46,877 nucleotides of DNA, from positions 1 to 46,877 of the forward strand of contig NZ_CALPCZ010000019.1 of the NCBI RefSeq assembly GCF_943193135.1, read 5' to 3'. The notes under the pieces are model-generated. The model did not search any database and was not told where the DNA came from. It was given only the letters and a program-made list of their open reading frames with translations. This DNA comes from Odoribacter lunatus (lineage in GTDB: Bacteria > Bacteroidota > Bacteroidia > Bacteroidales > Marinifilaceae). The position numbers and the translations under genes were made by a program. This document shows positions 1 to 9,840 of this stretch, one piece after another (positions within the stretch are counted from its first letter, which is position 1; each line of letters opens with the position of its first letter).

Positions 1-49
1 ATGACCTCCGTAAATACCGCATTCCGGCACACTTGATTAATTTTTTCAT
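1..49 (-). CDS. Possible start of a leftward gene, cut by the window edge
   Basis: An ATG at 47-49 on the minus strand opens a frame (MKKLIKCAGMRYLRRS) that stays open to the window edge. Only 16 residues are visible, so no family can be named. Support for a real gene is indirect: a leftward TAnnTTTG box lies at 336-343 and structured sequence lies between them, which would make positions 50-330 a long leader. It may also be a chance frame. Confidence 0.25.
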   Translation of the reverse strand, partial: MKKLIKCAGMRYLRRS

Positions 50-108
50 ATCAAGAAATTACTTAGCACCTTGAAAGTCCCCGGAAAGGTGGGTTTATAA
101 CAAAAAGA

Positions 109-184
109 AAGCGTGGGAACTTCAGTTTATCTTACGAGAGGTACGACCAAGCACCCATATCGAAATAAACAGTTACCCACGCTT
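109..184 (-). ncRNA. Long hairpin in a possible 5' leader
   Basis: AAGCGTGGGAAC (109-120) pairs with GTTACCCACGCTT (172-184), and just inside it GTTTAT (125-130) pairs with ATAAAC (165-170). Read leftward, the hairpin is followed by a T-rich run, like an attenuator or terminator. I do not recognise an RNA family. It could be a cis-regulatory leader for the gene at the left edge or part of an old insertion element. Confidence 0.3.
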
Positions 185-335
185 GACCGGGTATATAATA
201 TGTATATACGGCAAGCATGAACGTTTATACTGCTTATCCTTCGATATTAAAAATTGGTCGTTTTCTCGTAAAGGATAAAACTAAACGCTTCAAAATAATA
301 TTTCAATTACGGCAGGTCTCTCTGCCACAACAGGA

Positions 336-343
336 CAAATATA
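336..343 (-). promoter_or_regulatory. Bacteroidota -7 box, leftward
   Basis: TATATTTG on the minus strand matches the Bacteroidota -7 consensus TAnnTTTG. No convincing -33 element is visible. About 10 nt downstream of the box, a small hairpin (GGCAG/CTGCC, 311-326) would be near the 5' end of the transcript. Confidence 0.35.
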
Positions 344-492
344 GAAAAAAGTTTAAAAGTGGGAAAGTTAAGACAACGTCGAATAGTACTTTCTTATAAA
401 ATTCTCCTGTGATTGGCTGGGTATCCGCTGAACCAACTCCGTACCACCTGTCTTCCCCCTGCATTGCAACCGTACTAAATACCCCTTTTGAG

Positions 493-574
493 AAAACCTA
501 TCGTTTTCGTATAAAAAACCTATCATTTTCATGCCAAAAACCTATCGTTTTTGAGATAAAAATGATAGGTTTTT
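493..574. repeat. Three 22-nt direct repeats ending in an inverted copy
   Basis: The core AAAACCTATCRTTTTYG occurs at 493, 515 and 537, exactly 22 nt apart. An inverted copy follows at 558-574. The third copy and the inverted copy form a stem of about 17 bp with a 5-nt GAGAT loop and T runs on both strands. It could therefore terminate sprA (read leftward). The two extra in-phase copies are not explained by a terminator and resemble iterons or a tandem protein-binding site. Confidence 0.6.
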
Positions 575-666
575 AAAAAGGGAGATTTATTAGCCGAAAA
601 AATGCACGATTTTATGATGAAAAATCAAAGAGGTTAATCGCACCTGCCCGGATTGCCGTATTTCTG

Positions 667-3600
667 TTATTGGGTTAAAGAAAAACGGACGCTTACACCA
701 AAATTAGTGTTCGTTGTCGGGAATGATAAGGAGACGTAAGGCGTGTTGATTACTCTGTCATAGAATAAACGCAAATTCAACCGGTTATTAAAGGTATAGT
801 CCGCCGATACTTTTATACTCATGACTTCCTGCCCTGCCGTCAATTGGTCCACTTGTTCCGAGATACGCCGAATGATTGTGTTGTTTCTGCGAAGCGAAAA
901 GTCACACTGTATATTGATGTCGTTATCCAATTGTTTGTTTTTGAAGAATATCGGCAAGTTCCCGAAACGGTAGCCCGCACCAATGACTAATTCGTTGCTG
1001 GAGTTTTCCGTTACCAAAGCACTGACTAATCCCAAGGTAACATCCCGACGCCGAATAACGCTGAAACGGGTTGTCAGGTTGTTTACCCACGTCATATCCA
1101 TACTGACCAACGGATTCAATTCTTCATTAATGGAGACGCTGTTTACGTCATATTGGCTCAACCAGTTTTCCTGCGCATCGAACAGTTCCGTATATCCGTC
1201 CACTCCCGCATCGTATTTCATGTTGGTCGTGAAGGAGCCGATGTTGTATTTACAACGATAAGCATGATTCAAACTGAATGAACGGAATACTTTCTTCATG
1301 AACGGTATTTCCATCAATCCGTTGTAAGTAATTCTCCAATTGGGACGCATGGCCAGTATTTTAGGGATTAACCCTTCGTGGTCACCAACCCCGTAAGCTC
1401 TGTTAAAGGCTCCGATTAATACTTCCTGCGAGGTTTCCCCATAACCCTTGTAGTAGCCTGTCGGATTGCCGCTCTTATCACGGATGACAAATTCTTCCTG
1501 GCTGTAACGGTCTCCCCATCTTTTCTTGGCTAGGTCTCTTGAAACATCTTTCCTTTTTTCCAAGAATTTACGATATACAGCCGCCGATGATTCCAAGTCA
1601 TTTCCCACTTTATAGAAGGCGGAATTAAGTCCTATCATGGTCATGCTGTAATTGCCGGAATATGTTTTGTTGTTCTCGGTAAATTGTCCTCCGTCATAGT
1701 ATAAGTATTCCTCCATATTCCGGGCACGGGTACGACTAGAAGTCAAATCGACCCTGAAATTCTTAAAGGGCTCAAAGATGGCGGAAACATAAATATTTTG
1801 CGAAAAACTCATCTGATACGGGCTGTTCAGGGCGGAGTCTCTTGTCAGCCATCCTTTTTGCGCGGAACGGATACCGAATTTCTCACTCTGTCCTCCGAAA
1901 AGGAAACGGAATCCGGGCGCCGAGCGTCCATCGTAACTTTCCTGTCCCAACCAGCGGGCTTCGGGTAAGAATCCCGGCAAGGTGGTGCTACGATCTTCGG
2001 CATAAGATACCCTTACATTTTTTATTCCGGTCACAACTCCCATAAAGAGACGTCCCATTTTTCCCAAGACACTTTCGTACGACCTTTCGTTTCCCGTAAT
2101 GGCGATTTTCGCTTCATCGATGTTTTCCGTCGAGTTTATCCTTACTTTGTTCCGTCCTACCGTTTCATAACCGACTTTTACCTGTTTTCCCTCCGCATTG
2201 GTTACTTTTACACGTATATCACTCGTTTTCAGTTTATGCTGAACGACAAAGGAACGTCCTTTTTTGACTTTGTTTACTTCCGTATCGTAATGGACGGATT
2301 TTCCTTTCGTAGGACGCGGAGGCCGAGTGATGCTCCGCAGGAATTTCGATTTGTTGTATAACGATGTCAAGGATACACCACCGTCCAATTGCAATGAGTT
2401 GGCGTTCCGGATTGTATTTCCCAATTCGGTGGAGTCTTTGGTTATCGCTCCCGCCTGCCAGTCATAACGGGTGGCATACATGGTACGCAGATTTGTCCAG
2501 TCCAATCCCGGCAATTTATTTATGGGCACGGTGTAGTCCACACTAAGGTCATGATTGTAATTCACGGGGCGTCCGCCGTCCAGAATATTGTTCCACACGG
2601 TATCCTTCCACCGGTCATATTCTTCCCTGAAGCGCTGACGGTCAACAATTCCTTCCGGCTCGTCGATACGGGACTGTACGGTTGCCCGAAAATCGACTCT
2701 CAAGTTACGGGTCAGATTGTATTTAAAGGAGTAATCCCTATTCCACATAAAGTCCTTGTCAATGGTAGGCAATATCAGTAAATCCGGATTGTCCAGATTT
2801 TTTGACACAATTTCCCGGTAGTTGCGGGTGATATCGGATGTTACCGACAACATCGAAGGCATGTAATAAAAATTGAAATCTTTTATCAACCGTAAGAAGG
2901 GGGAATTTAAAGATTTCCATTTTTTAAACGGCTCTACAATTTTCGGCATACCGTTGTAGATGTAGCTAACCAGTCCCCGGTAGTCCTTTTGTAAATCCAG
3001 TTCCGTATTAACATCATGCGATTCCGCTTTGTTGTAAGAGAATGTGAGTGTCAGGTTGGATAAATCAAACAGGTGCGATTTTCCGTCTTTGCTTTCAAAG
3101 CCTACATTGGTAAAATTGAGACTTTTACGCATGGAGTATTCTTCCGCATTCCGTTTTATCGAATCCCGTACCCGTTTGTTTTCCGCATTTTTCAATGCTA
3201 TATCCAAAGGAATATCGGAATCGAGCGGGTCATACTCCGGCAGTCTTTTCTGCCGGGAATAGGCGTAATACATCGGTATTCTCAAACGCCAGTTCTGCGG
3301 GAAAAATTTTCCGAACTCGACATTGGCCGAGAAATCGATAGAGCGATAATCTTCCCGTGATATTTCACTGGCGTGTTGCTCTATGCTTCCGAAACCGGGC
3401 GTCATTCTGCTACCCGCCAATGTCATGGTAGCCACGTCCGCCAGTTTTGCCATCATCCGGACGTTTGCCGCCCACCCTCCTTTGTTATCAAAGTCCGATA
3501 AGCGTAATTCGTTCACCCATACTTCTACAGAACGTCTGCCGGTTCCCCGTTTATTCCGGATACCAATCATAATTGTCCGTATCTCTCCCAAACTGGGTTT

Positions 3601-6600
3601 TCCTTTCACTTTCAGCGTATGCGTCAATATGTCGGCATCTGCATCGGCATCCAGTTCCGCCACAGCCATTTCGTATATGGTCGAATAGTCCACCCCGCCG
3701 CTGTTGCTGCGCATGTCCGTGTTTCTCTTCAATTTCAGCTCCTGCAATAAACGCAGGGGAAGTTTCAGTTTATTGACAGCAGGCCAAACCGCCAGACGTC
3801 CCTGTTCGTCATCCAGATAAAAACCGGACGGAGTCAAGGTCAAAGGCAATTCGTATTCGTAATAGTTATTGACATTATCACTTCCCATTCGCAAGAACAG
3901 TGTCATGTCCTTATCATACAGGGTATAGCCCGGTATCGCTTCTGCATGTACATCCATCTGCAAGGTTTTGTACCTCAATATGTCCAACGATACATTTTTA
4001 TATACCGCCCGCGCATCGTTTTCATTCAAATCGGTTACTTTCAACGCCATGGCCTGCTCATTCAATTCCCTGACCTGCGGATTGGTAGCATCCACTACTC
4101 TTTTTATTCCCGGAGGCATGACGTAGTTTACCGGTGTTTTGGTGGCGTTCTCCTCCAGGTTTACGACAGATATATCAAAGACGGTATTGGGGTCTTCCGT
4201 AACACCCATTTCATCCTTGTCTACTATGTCTTCATATTTTCTCCAATTATCACGCACCAAGTCCAAACTGGCCATACGCAGTATCACGCTGTCCTGAAAT
4301 CCTTTGAATATCACACGCATGAAACGTATCGATTTAAAATCGCTGATTCCGTTCACCGCTATCTTTTCGGAGGTGTTGATGGGGATTTTTATCTGATACC
4401 ATTTTACTTCTTCTGTGTTTCCGTTAGGCAAAACGACAGAAGCTGTGGTGATGTTGTTTATAAAGTTCTTGCCGACTTCCATTTCATTGGGATGCAGTCT
4501 CAATTTGTACCGGAAATAGGCCTCCGTTTCGTTCAGGGTGTTGTCCCCGTTTATATCTTCCACATCAGGAATGGAAGTAGCCGCCGTCGTGTAAGATTCG
4601 GGAGACATGTCCGCCGTCGGCGAGTTGCCTTCCGTATTGTTATATTTCTTGTACCTTTCCAATATGGGCACTTCGCGAGCGTCATAATCCGAACCCCGAA
4701 AAAAATGATAATCATCGCTTGACGGGTCTTGGAATGCATCCGCGTATGCTTTCGTCCCCTCTCCGTAAAGGTTCCTGATTCTATCCAGATAACCGGAGAA
4801 GAAAGAACGTTCGTCCTCACTGCCCACCCCGTCCAGTCCAACATCCTGAAAGCGGCGTGCCTGGTTGTTATTGTCAAAGCCATTGGTTACCGACTGAACA
4901 CTGGGCACTCGTCCCCATTGGGTCGTATCTATATTGGTAGCCGTTGAGGACGTAGGCAAACCGTTCTCAAAGGCTTTCCGTCCATCTTTCAATATATCTT
5001 CGGATACGCTTCCCAAATCAAAATATACATACCCTCCTTTGTGGTCGGGATTGTATACAAAAGGATCCATTACCCACATTTCAATGTATTGAACATTAGC
5101 CGCTTCAAAATCATTCGTCTGGACAGCACGCATCATACCTCCCCAACGGGTTTCCGGATTATTCAATTTTCCTTCCCTGTTGATTCCCGCAGAAAATTTC
5201 GACGGTTCCACATCAAAGTTGTATTGTCCTTTTTCTTCCGGATAGTATGCCAGTGACAAGGCGGGCACAATGTTTACTTCTCCCACCGCAATGTCTTTGT
5301 CCGGGAAGATTTCGGTCTGACGTATTTCCCGGACAAAATGGTTGGAGCGCTGTTCTTTATCCGCCCGAATGTGTCCGGGCGTTGCCGTGGACATTCTGTA
5401 AAACATGGGATCCACCACATACCACGCCAGTTTTGCCCTGTTGTATCCACCCAAAAGGCCTTCTTCTTTCCATTCCGGAAATTCGTCCGTCGAAGAGTTG
5501 TCGGATTGCGGCACGGAAGCCAATTTCCAAGCCGTCACCGATTTCATATCTATAGCGATCTTACTACCTTCAAAATCATCGATATAGGCATTTCCTCCCG
5601 CCCCGCTGTTTGTTCCCGGCTGAAATTGAGCAAATTCGGCATCCACTGTAAAGTGAGATTTTACTTTGGTGTCGATAAAAGGCAATTTGTCTATCAGTGT
5701 CGTTAAAAATCCCGATTCCGTGTTGTAAGAAGCGTTTAATCCCCATATCGTATTGGAAATAGGCTCTTCCCCGATGTTTACTTTATGAGTCAAGGGCTTT
5801 TCGCTCATGTGCATGAGGGTCGCCCCTAAATTGAACTTGTCATTGAATTTATAGTCCAAATGCGTACCTATCAAGGTTTTTGTCTGCATACCGAACATGG
5901 AGCGATTCTCGCTTTTTATGGTTATCGGCGTTCCCGCTTCCAGCAATGCCTGGTTGAGAATCTTTACCGTTCCCATTGTATAGTCTACGAGATAATCGAT
6001 ATTCTCCACCAATTCCACCCCTCCCGCCAATACTTGTACGGAACCCTGCGGTATATCTCCCCCGCCCAAAGATATTTCAGCAGAAGAGGAGGATTTGTAA
6101 CTTCCTTTGAGATAAAATTTATTCTTTTCCGATTTTTTTTCGGCATCACTTTGCGTCTGGTCATACAATTCCTGAAAAACGTATTGGGAGGCCACCCCGT
6201 CATTATTGATTTTCTTTTGCAGATAAGAGCCGAAAGGTTCCAATACCGGAAAAATGATACGTCCCCGGTTGGAATAAACCGTCACTCCTTCGAGGTAGTC
6301 AAAGCGGCCGTCCGGAATAGCATCCTGCTGTGAATTCAAGTTATCCAGGTTTAATACCGAAAGCAGTATTTTGTTATTGATTTCCCCCGCAGGCAGATAG
6401 TTTACTTTTGTACCCGCTTTATCATTCTGATAAAGTACGTCCAGGACAAAGTCATCGGAGCTCAGGTTGTAACTCCCGATGTTATACACGTTTTTCATCA
6501 TCAAGTCCCAAGTGGGCAGATTCGGCCCCTGCATAGTGCTTCGCAGCATCTTCACAAACAGAGTGGAAGGCGCCGCCAATGCCCCGGAAGTCAATTCGCC

Positions 6601-8001
6601 GACGGTATATATTTCACCCCGAACCGTGTATTCATAAGCCACTGCCAATACCTCATCGGAGTTTAACGCCTGATTTAAGGAGATGTATCCTAATCTCTCA
6701 TTCAGTATGTATTCCGACGGATCCAGCAAGCGTGCATTTTCTACTTTTTCGTAATCTTTTCCGGAAGAAAACGAGGAAGATAACGGAGCAAACGTACCGG
6801 TTACCTGATTTATATCCCGAATGGCAGCATAAGAGCCATTCATTCTATCGTAAAGCGTGTTGGCGGAATTATCCGGATAAGTGCCGGCCCCTCCCCTCCA
6901 CATCGGATTCGAGATATTGGCAAAATTTTCTCCCAAATCGACAAAGGCAACGATATTTCGCGCCTGCTCAAACCGGGCAGATTTATTGGTTACCCAAACT
7001 TCAATTTTAGTAATGGTTACGCCGCTGTTTATAATCGGTAATCTGGAAAGTGCCGCATCGTAGTTGTCCCGAAAATATTTCGACAAGAAGAAGTGCTTAT
7101 TTGCTTCATAGGAGGATGCCAAAACCTCAAACTCCTGCTTTTCGGCTCCTTTATCCAGTTGCACGACATTCGATTCGCTTTTTTGCTGCGTGAATATAGA
7201 GGAAACGGAAAGTTTTCCGAATTGCAAATCTGTCCGGAATCCCCATAGATTCTGCCCTCCGGTTATCAAAGTTCCCGGCAACGGCAAAGATACGTTACCT
7301 GCCTCCACCTTTTTGACTATGTCATCTTCTTTCCCCTCGTAATTCAACTTCAACATGTTCTCAAAATCGAAAGTGGCATCGGTATTATAGTTCCAATCCA
7401 AATTTATGAGGTCTCCTATATTTCCATTAACGTTAAACTGAATTTTTTCGTCGAAATCAACGGTGGTCGTTTTGCGCAAATCAATAGGCAACGTCGGGTT
7501 TTCCACTTTATTGGTCTTTAGCCCCAATGTCAATTCCACCGACCCCTGTACATTGATTTTTACTTTGTTCAGACCGAAGATGGGGGTCAATATTTTATCC
7601 AAAAACTGTACCTGAGATACTAAATCTTTGAAATTTGTTTTGTCTCCCTCTTCCCGCATTTTATGGTTATATTCATACAAAGAGGCTTTATCCATAGAAT
7701 GCAAATAGTCTTCGGAGGACATGGAATAAGGACGGGCATAGTAGTATTTGTCCCCTATCAGCGTCATGACCACATAACGCTTGGTCAAGGGATTATATAT
7801 AACCGTATCTCGTATATTAGCCGGATTTTTCAAGAACAACGGCGAGGGCGGAACGTCCTCCCGAACAGCATTATCCCGATTTTCTTTTATAGGTAAACGT
7901 AGGGTATCCCCCCCATCCAGGAAAGTCATGCACTTTCCTGAAACATTACATACACTTGTTATTATAAAAAATAACAATCCCAATTTCCACATACGCCACA
8001 C
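667..8001 (-). CDS. sprA: SprA/Sov, outer-membrane translocon of the type IX secretion system
   Basis: The 2444-aa product matches the SprA/Sov family in length (about 2400-2500 aa) and in features. It has an N-terminal signal peptide (residues 1-22), many Asn- and Asp-rich beta-strand segments throughout, and a C-terminal beta-strand ending VSVRFSLTQ as in outer-membrane proteins. In the family, SprA is the very large barrel through which type IX cargo crosses the outer membrane; that role is family knowledge. It is the last gene of a likely trpS-ruvA-sprA run, 30 nt after ruvA. A second Met three codons in could also be the start. No frameshift is seen. Other T9SS genes are not in this window. 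Confidence 0.93.
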   Translation of the reverse strand: MWRMWKLGLLFFIITSVCNVSGKCMTFLDGGDTLRLPIKENRDNAVREDVPPSPLFLKNPANIRDTVIYNPLTKRYVVMTLIGDKYYYARPYSMSSEDYLHSMDKASLYEYNHKMREEGDKTNFKDLVSQVQFLDKILTPIFGLNKVKINVQGSVELTLGLKTNKVENPTLPIDLRKTTTVDFDEKIQFNVNGNIGDLINLDWNYNTDATFDFENMLKLNYEGKEDDIVKKVEAGNVSLPLPGTLITGGQNLWGFRTDLQFGKLSVSSIFTQQKSESNVVQLDKGAEKQEFEVLASSYEANKHFFLSKYFRDNYDAALSRLPIINSGVTITKIEVWVTNKSARFEQARNIVAFVDLGENFANISNPMWRGGAGTYPDNSANTLYDRMNGSYAAIRDINQVTGTFAPLSSSFSSGKDYEKVENARLLDPSEYILNERLGYISLNQALNSDEVLAVAYEYTVRGEIYTVGELTSGALAAPSTLFVKMLRSTMQGPNLPTWDLMMKNVYNIGSYNLSSDDFVLDVLYQNDKAGTKVNYLPAGEINNKILLSVLNLDNLNSQQDAIPDGRFDYLEGVTVYSNRGRIIFPVLEPFGSYLQKKINNDGVASQYVFQELYDQTQSDAEKKSEKNKFYLKGSYKSSSSAEISLGGGDIPQGSVQVLAGGVELVENIDYLVDYTMGTVKILNQALLEAGTPITIKSENRSMFGMQTKTLIGTHLDYKFNDKFNLGATLMHMSEKPLTHKVNIGEEPISNTIWGLNASYNTESGFLTTLIDKLPFIDTKVKSHFTVDAEFAQFQPGTNSGAGGNAYIDDFEGSKIAIDMKSVTAWKLASVPQSDNSSTDEFPEWKEEGLLGGYNRAKLAWYVVDPMFYRMSTATPGHIRADKEQRSNHFVREIRQTEIFPDKDIAVGEVNIVPALSLAYYPEEKGQYNFDVEPSKFSAGINREGKLNNPETRWGGMMRAVQTNDFEAANVQYIEMWVMDPFVYNPDHKGGYVYFDLGSVSEDILKDGRKAFENGLPTSSTATNIDTTQWGRVPSVQSVTNGFDNNNQARRFQDVGLDGVGSEDERSFFSGYLDRIRNLYGEGTKAYADAFQDPSSDDYHFFRGSDYDAREVPILERYKKYNNTEGNSPTADMSPESYTTAATSIPDVEDINGDNTLNETEAYFRYKLRLHPNEMEVGKNFINNITTASVVLPNGNTEEVKWYQIKIPINTSEKIAVNGISDFKSIRFMRVIFKGFQDSVILRMASLDLVRDNWRKYEDIVDKDEMGVTEDPNTVFDISVVNLEENATKTPVNYVMPPGIKRVVDATNPQVRELNEQAMALKVTDLNENDARAVYKNVSLDILRYKTLQMDVHAEAIPGYTLYDKDMTLFLRMGSDNVNNYYEYELPLTLTPSGFYLDDEQGRLAVWPAVNKLKLPLRLLQELKLKRNTDMRSNSGGVDYSTIYEMAVAELDADADADILTHTLKVKGKPSLGEIRTIMIGIRNKRGTGRRSVEVWVNELRLSDFDNKGGWAANVRMMAKLADVATMTLAGSRMTPGFGSIEQHASEISREDYRSIDFSANVEFGKFFPQNWRLRIPMYYAYSRQKRLPEYDPLDSDIPLDIALKNAENKRVRDSIKRNAEEYSMRKSLNFTNVGFESKDGKSHLFDLSNLTLTFSYNKAESHDVNTELDLQKDYRGLVSYIYNGMPKIVEPFKKWKSLNSPFLRLIKDFNFYYMPSMLSVTSDITRNYREIVSKNLDNPDLLILPTIDKDFMWNRDYSFKYNLTRNLRVDFRATVQSRIDEPEGIVDRQRFREEYDRWKDTVWNNILDGGRPVNYNHDLSVDYTVPINKLPGLDWTNLRTMYATRYDWQAGAITKDSTELGNTIRNANSLQLDGGVSLTSLYNKSKFLRSITRPPRPTKGKSVHYDTEVNKVKKGRSFVVQHKLKTSDIRVKVTNAEGKQVKVGYETVGRNKVRINSTENIDEAKIAITGNERSYESVLGKMGRLFMGVVTGIKNVRVSYAEDRSTTLPGFLPEARWLGQESYDGRSAPGFRFLFGGQSEKFGIRSAQKGWLTRDSALNSPYQMSFSQNIYVSAIFEPFKNFRVDLTSSRTRARNMEEYLYYDGGQFTENNKTYSGNYSMTMIGLNSAFYKVGNDLESSAAVYRKFLEKRKDVSRDLAKKRWGDRYSQEEFVIRDKSGNPTGYYKGYGETSQEVLIGAFNRAYGVGDHEGLIPKILAMRPNWRITYNGLMEIPFMKKVFRSFSLNHAYRCKYNIGSFTTNMKYDAGVDGYTELFDAQENWLSQYDVNSVSINEELNPLVSMDMTWVNNLTTRFSVIRRRDVTLGLVSALVTENSSNELVIGAGYRFGNLPIFFKNKQLDNDINIQCDFSLRRNNTIIRRISEQVDQLTAGQEVMSIKVSADYTFNNRLNLRLFYDRVINTPYVSLSFPTTNTNFGVSVRFSLTQ

Positions 8002-8031
8002 TAATTTTCAATTAGGTTTTTAACCCAATGT

Positions 8032-8610
8032 CTATAATTGTTTCAACGCCAATTTTATCAATTCCTCTACAGTGGTTCCTTCCCCTCCCGCAATGATTTT
8101 ATCCAGTACTTTGGATACCTGCACTTTTGCAAATCCCAACATGACCAAAGCCGCCAATGCCTCATCCCTTATCGTATTGGCTGTAAATAGTTGTTCTCCA
8201 CTGACTCCCGCCGTTCCCACTTTGTCTTTCAACTCGATAATCACCCGCTGGGCGGTTTTCAATCCAATGCCTTTCACGCTTTTTATCGCATTTACATTTT
8301 CCGAAACAATAGCATTTATTATTTCAGATGTCGTCATGGAACTCAACATCACACCCGCCGTATTCGCCCCCACACCCGATACGGAAATCAACTGTCTGAA
8401 CAACAGTCGTTCCTCTTTACTGTAAAATCCATATAACAAATGGGCATCCTCCCGTACGATAAAGTGAACATATAAACATACTTCCGATTGCGTGTTTATC
8501 TGGGAATATGTATTCACGGATATATTGATGTAATACCCCACACCCCCGCAATCTACCACCACATAGGTAGGTGTTGCCTCTACTACTCTTCCTTTGATAT
8601 ATTCGTACAT
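8032..8610 (-). CDS. ruvA: Holliday junction branch-migration protein RuvA
   Basis: The 192-aa protein has the usual RuvA length and order: an N-terminal OB-fold beginning MYEYIKGRVVEATPTYVVVD, a helix-hairpin-helix segment (VKGIGLKTAQRVIIELKDKV, about residues 113-132), and a C-terminal three-helix domain after a flexible linker. RuvA tetramers bind the four-way junction and load the RuvB motor. ruvB is not nearby, so the pair is split in this genome, as is common in Bacteroidota. It lies 22 nt after trpS and 30 nt before sprA, suggesting co-transcription. Confidence 0.95.
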   Translation of the reverse strand: MYEYIKGRVVEATPTYVVVDCGGVGYYINISVNTYSQINTQSEVCLYVHFIVREDAHLLYGFYSKEERLLFRQLISVSGVGANTAGVMLSSMTTSEIINAIVSENVNAIKSVKGIGLKTAQRVIIELKDKVGTAGVSGEQLFTANTIRDEALAALVMLGFAKVQVSKVLDKIIAGGEGTTVEELIKLALKQL

Positions 8611-8632
8611 ATCGCTTTTATTCCTTCTTTTT

Positions 8633-9616
8633 TTATTTAAATCCGATGATTTTCCGCACTTCCTTCATTGTTGCCGCCGCACTCTCCCTTGCTTTTTCCG
8701 CACCCACAGCCACTACTTTATCCATGTAATCAGTATCCGCCGAGATTTCCAAGATACGCTCCCGAATCGGTGAGGTAAATTGAATAATATCCTCCGCCAA
8801 TTGCTTTTTCAAATCCCCATAGCGAATTTCACAGTTGTTGTATTTCTCATTGAAATAATCGTACGTGTCCTGTGAAGAAACTATTTTCAGCATGGTAAAC
8901 AGGTTCTCAATGGCTTCCGGTTTTACACTGTTCGGCTCTACCGGCCCACTGTCGGTTACCGCTTTCATTACTTTTTTGCGAATGGTTGCAGCATCATCAA
9001 TGAGATAAATGGCATTCCCTTCGGACTTGCCCATTTTCCCCGAGCCGTCCAGTCCCGGTACTTTCACAGCTTCGGCCGTGAAATGATAAGACTCCGGTTC
9101 CGGAAACAAATCCACACCGTAAATCATATTAAACCGACGTGCGAATTTGCGCGCCATTTCCATATTTTGCTCCTGATCTTTTCCTACCGGTACTTTGTTG
9201 GCCTTATGAATAATTATATCAGCCGCCATCAAGGTAGGATAAGTCAGTAATCCCGCATTGACATTCTCCGGTTGTTTTCTCGCTTTTTCCTTGAATGAAG
9301 TCACACGCTGCAATTCTCCCAGATAAGCATTCATATTCAGGAACAGATAGAGTTCCAATATTTCTTTTACATCGCTCTGCACATATACCGCCGCTTTGTC
9401 GGGATTTATCCCGCAAGCCAGGTATTCTGCCAAAATCTTACGCACATTGGCCGTGACATCTCCCGGCTTCGGATGAGTTGTCAATGAGTGCCAATCGGCT
9501 ATAAAGAAAAAGCATTTATATTCATCTTGTAAACGTAAAAAATTCTTAACCGCACCAAAATAGTTCCCTAAGTGTAAATTTCCCGTAGGTCTAATCCCAC
9601 TGACGACAGTTTCCAT
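8633..9616 (-). CDS. trpS: Tryptophanyl-tRNA synthetase
   Basis: This class I synthetase charges tRNA-Trp. Visible signatures are SGIRPTGNLHLGNYFG near the N terminus (HLGN is the HIGH-type motif) and GKMGKSEGN (KMSKS-type loop) past the middle. The length is 327 aa, normal for bacterial TrpRS. I start it at the ATG at 9616: the frame extends to a TTG at 9646, but that TTG lies inside a TATATTTG promoter box and is unlikely to be translated. It heads the trpS-ruvA-sprA run. Confidence 0.95.
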   Translation of the reverse strand: METVVSGIRPTGNLHLGNYFGAVKNFLRLQDEYKCFFFIADWHSLTTHPKPGDVTANVRKILAEYLACGINPDKAAVYVQSDVKEILELYLFLNMNAYLGELQRVTSFKEKARKQPENVNAGLLTYPTLMAADIIIHKANKVPVGKDQEQNMEMARKFARRFNMIYGVDLFPEPESYHFTAEAVKVPGLDGSGKMGKSEGNAIYLIDDAATIRKKVMKAVTDSGPVEPNSVKPEAIENLFTMLKIVSSQDTYDYFNEKYNNCEIRYGDLKKQLAEDIIQFTSPIRERILEISADTDYMDKVVAVGAEKARESAAATMKEVRKIIGFK

Positions 9617-9643
9617 CTTTTTATCTTTTATGATTTTAGTAGA

Positions 9644-9651
9644 CAAATATA
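9644..9651 (-). promoter_or_regulatory. -7 box of the trpS-ruvA-sprA operon
   Basis: TATATTTG fits TAnnTTTG and lies about 28 nt before the chosen trpS ATG. The -33 region is weak (GGTTTT). It also argues against the upstream TTG start. Confidence 0.55.
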
Positions 9652-9797
9652 ACGTTTTATTTAAAACCGATAATATAGATTCCCTATTTATATTGCATAT
9701 TTAACAGTTATCGTCATAAAAAAGGATAAAAAATACCTTTCTTTGTGTCCAACAGTAAATTATTCTCAAAATTTGTTATTATTATTATCTTTTTTTC

Positions 9798-9805
9798 TAC
9801 TTTTG
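9798..9805 (+). promoter_or_regulatory. -7 box of the DUF3276 gene
   Basis: TACTTTTG fits TAnnTTTG. A TTTG at 9772-9775 can serve as the -33 element with a 22-nt gap. The box ends 35 nt before the ATG. Confidence 0.55.
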
Positions 9806-9840
9806 AGCCGAAAAGTCTAATTATAATTTTTTAGCTAACA

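Noticed and set aside
217-399. A 60-codon plus-strand frame left of sprA
   Set aside because: It overlaps the leftward promoter-like box and hairpin, has no promoter of its own, and its lysine-rich sequence resembles no family I know.
493-574. A CRISPR array
   Set aside because: Only three short units of 22 nt with no unique spacers of usual length and no cas genes in the window.
3946-4722. A 258-codon open frame antisense to sprA
   Set aside because: It is a shadow of the sprA coding frame: rich in His, Tyr and Arg with no domain pattern, no promoter and no start context.
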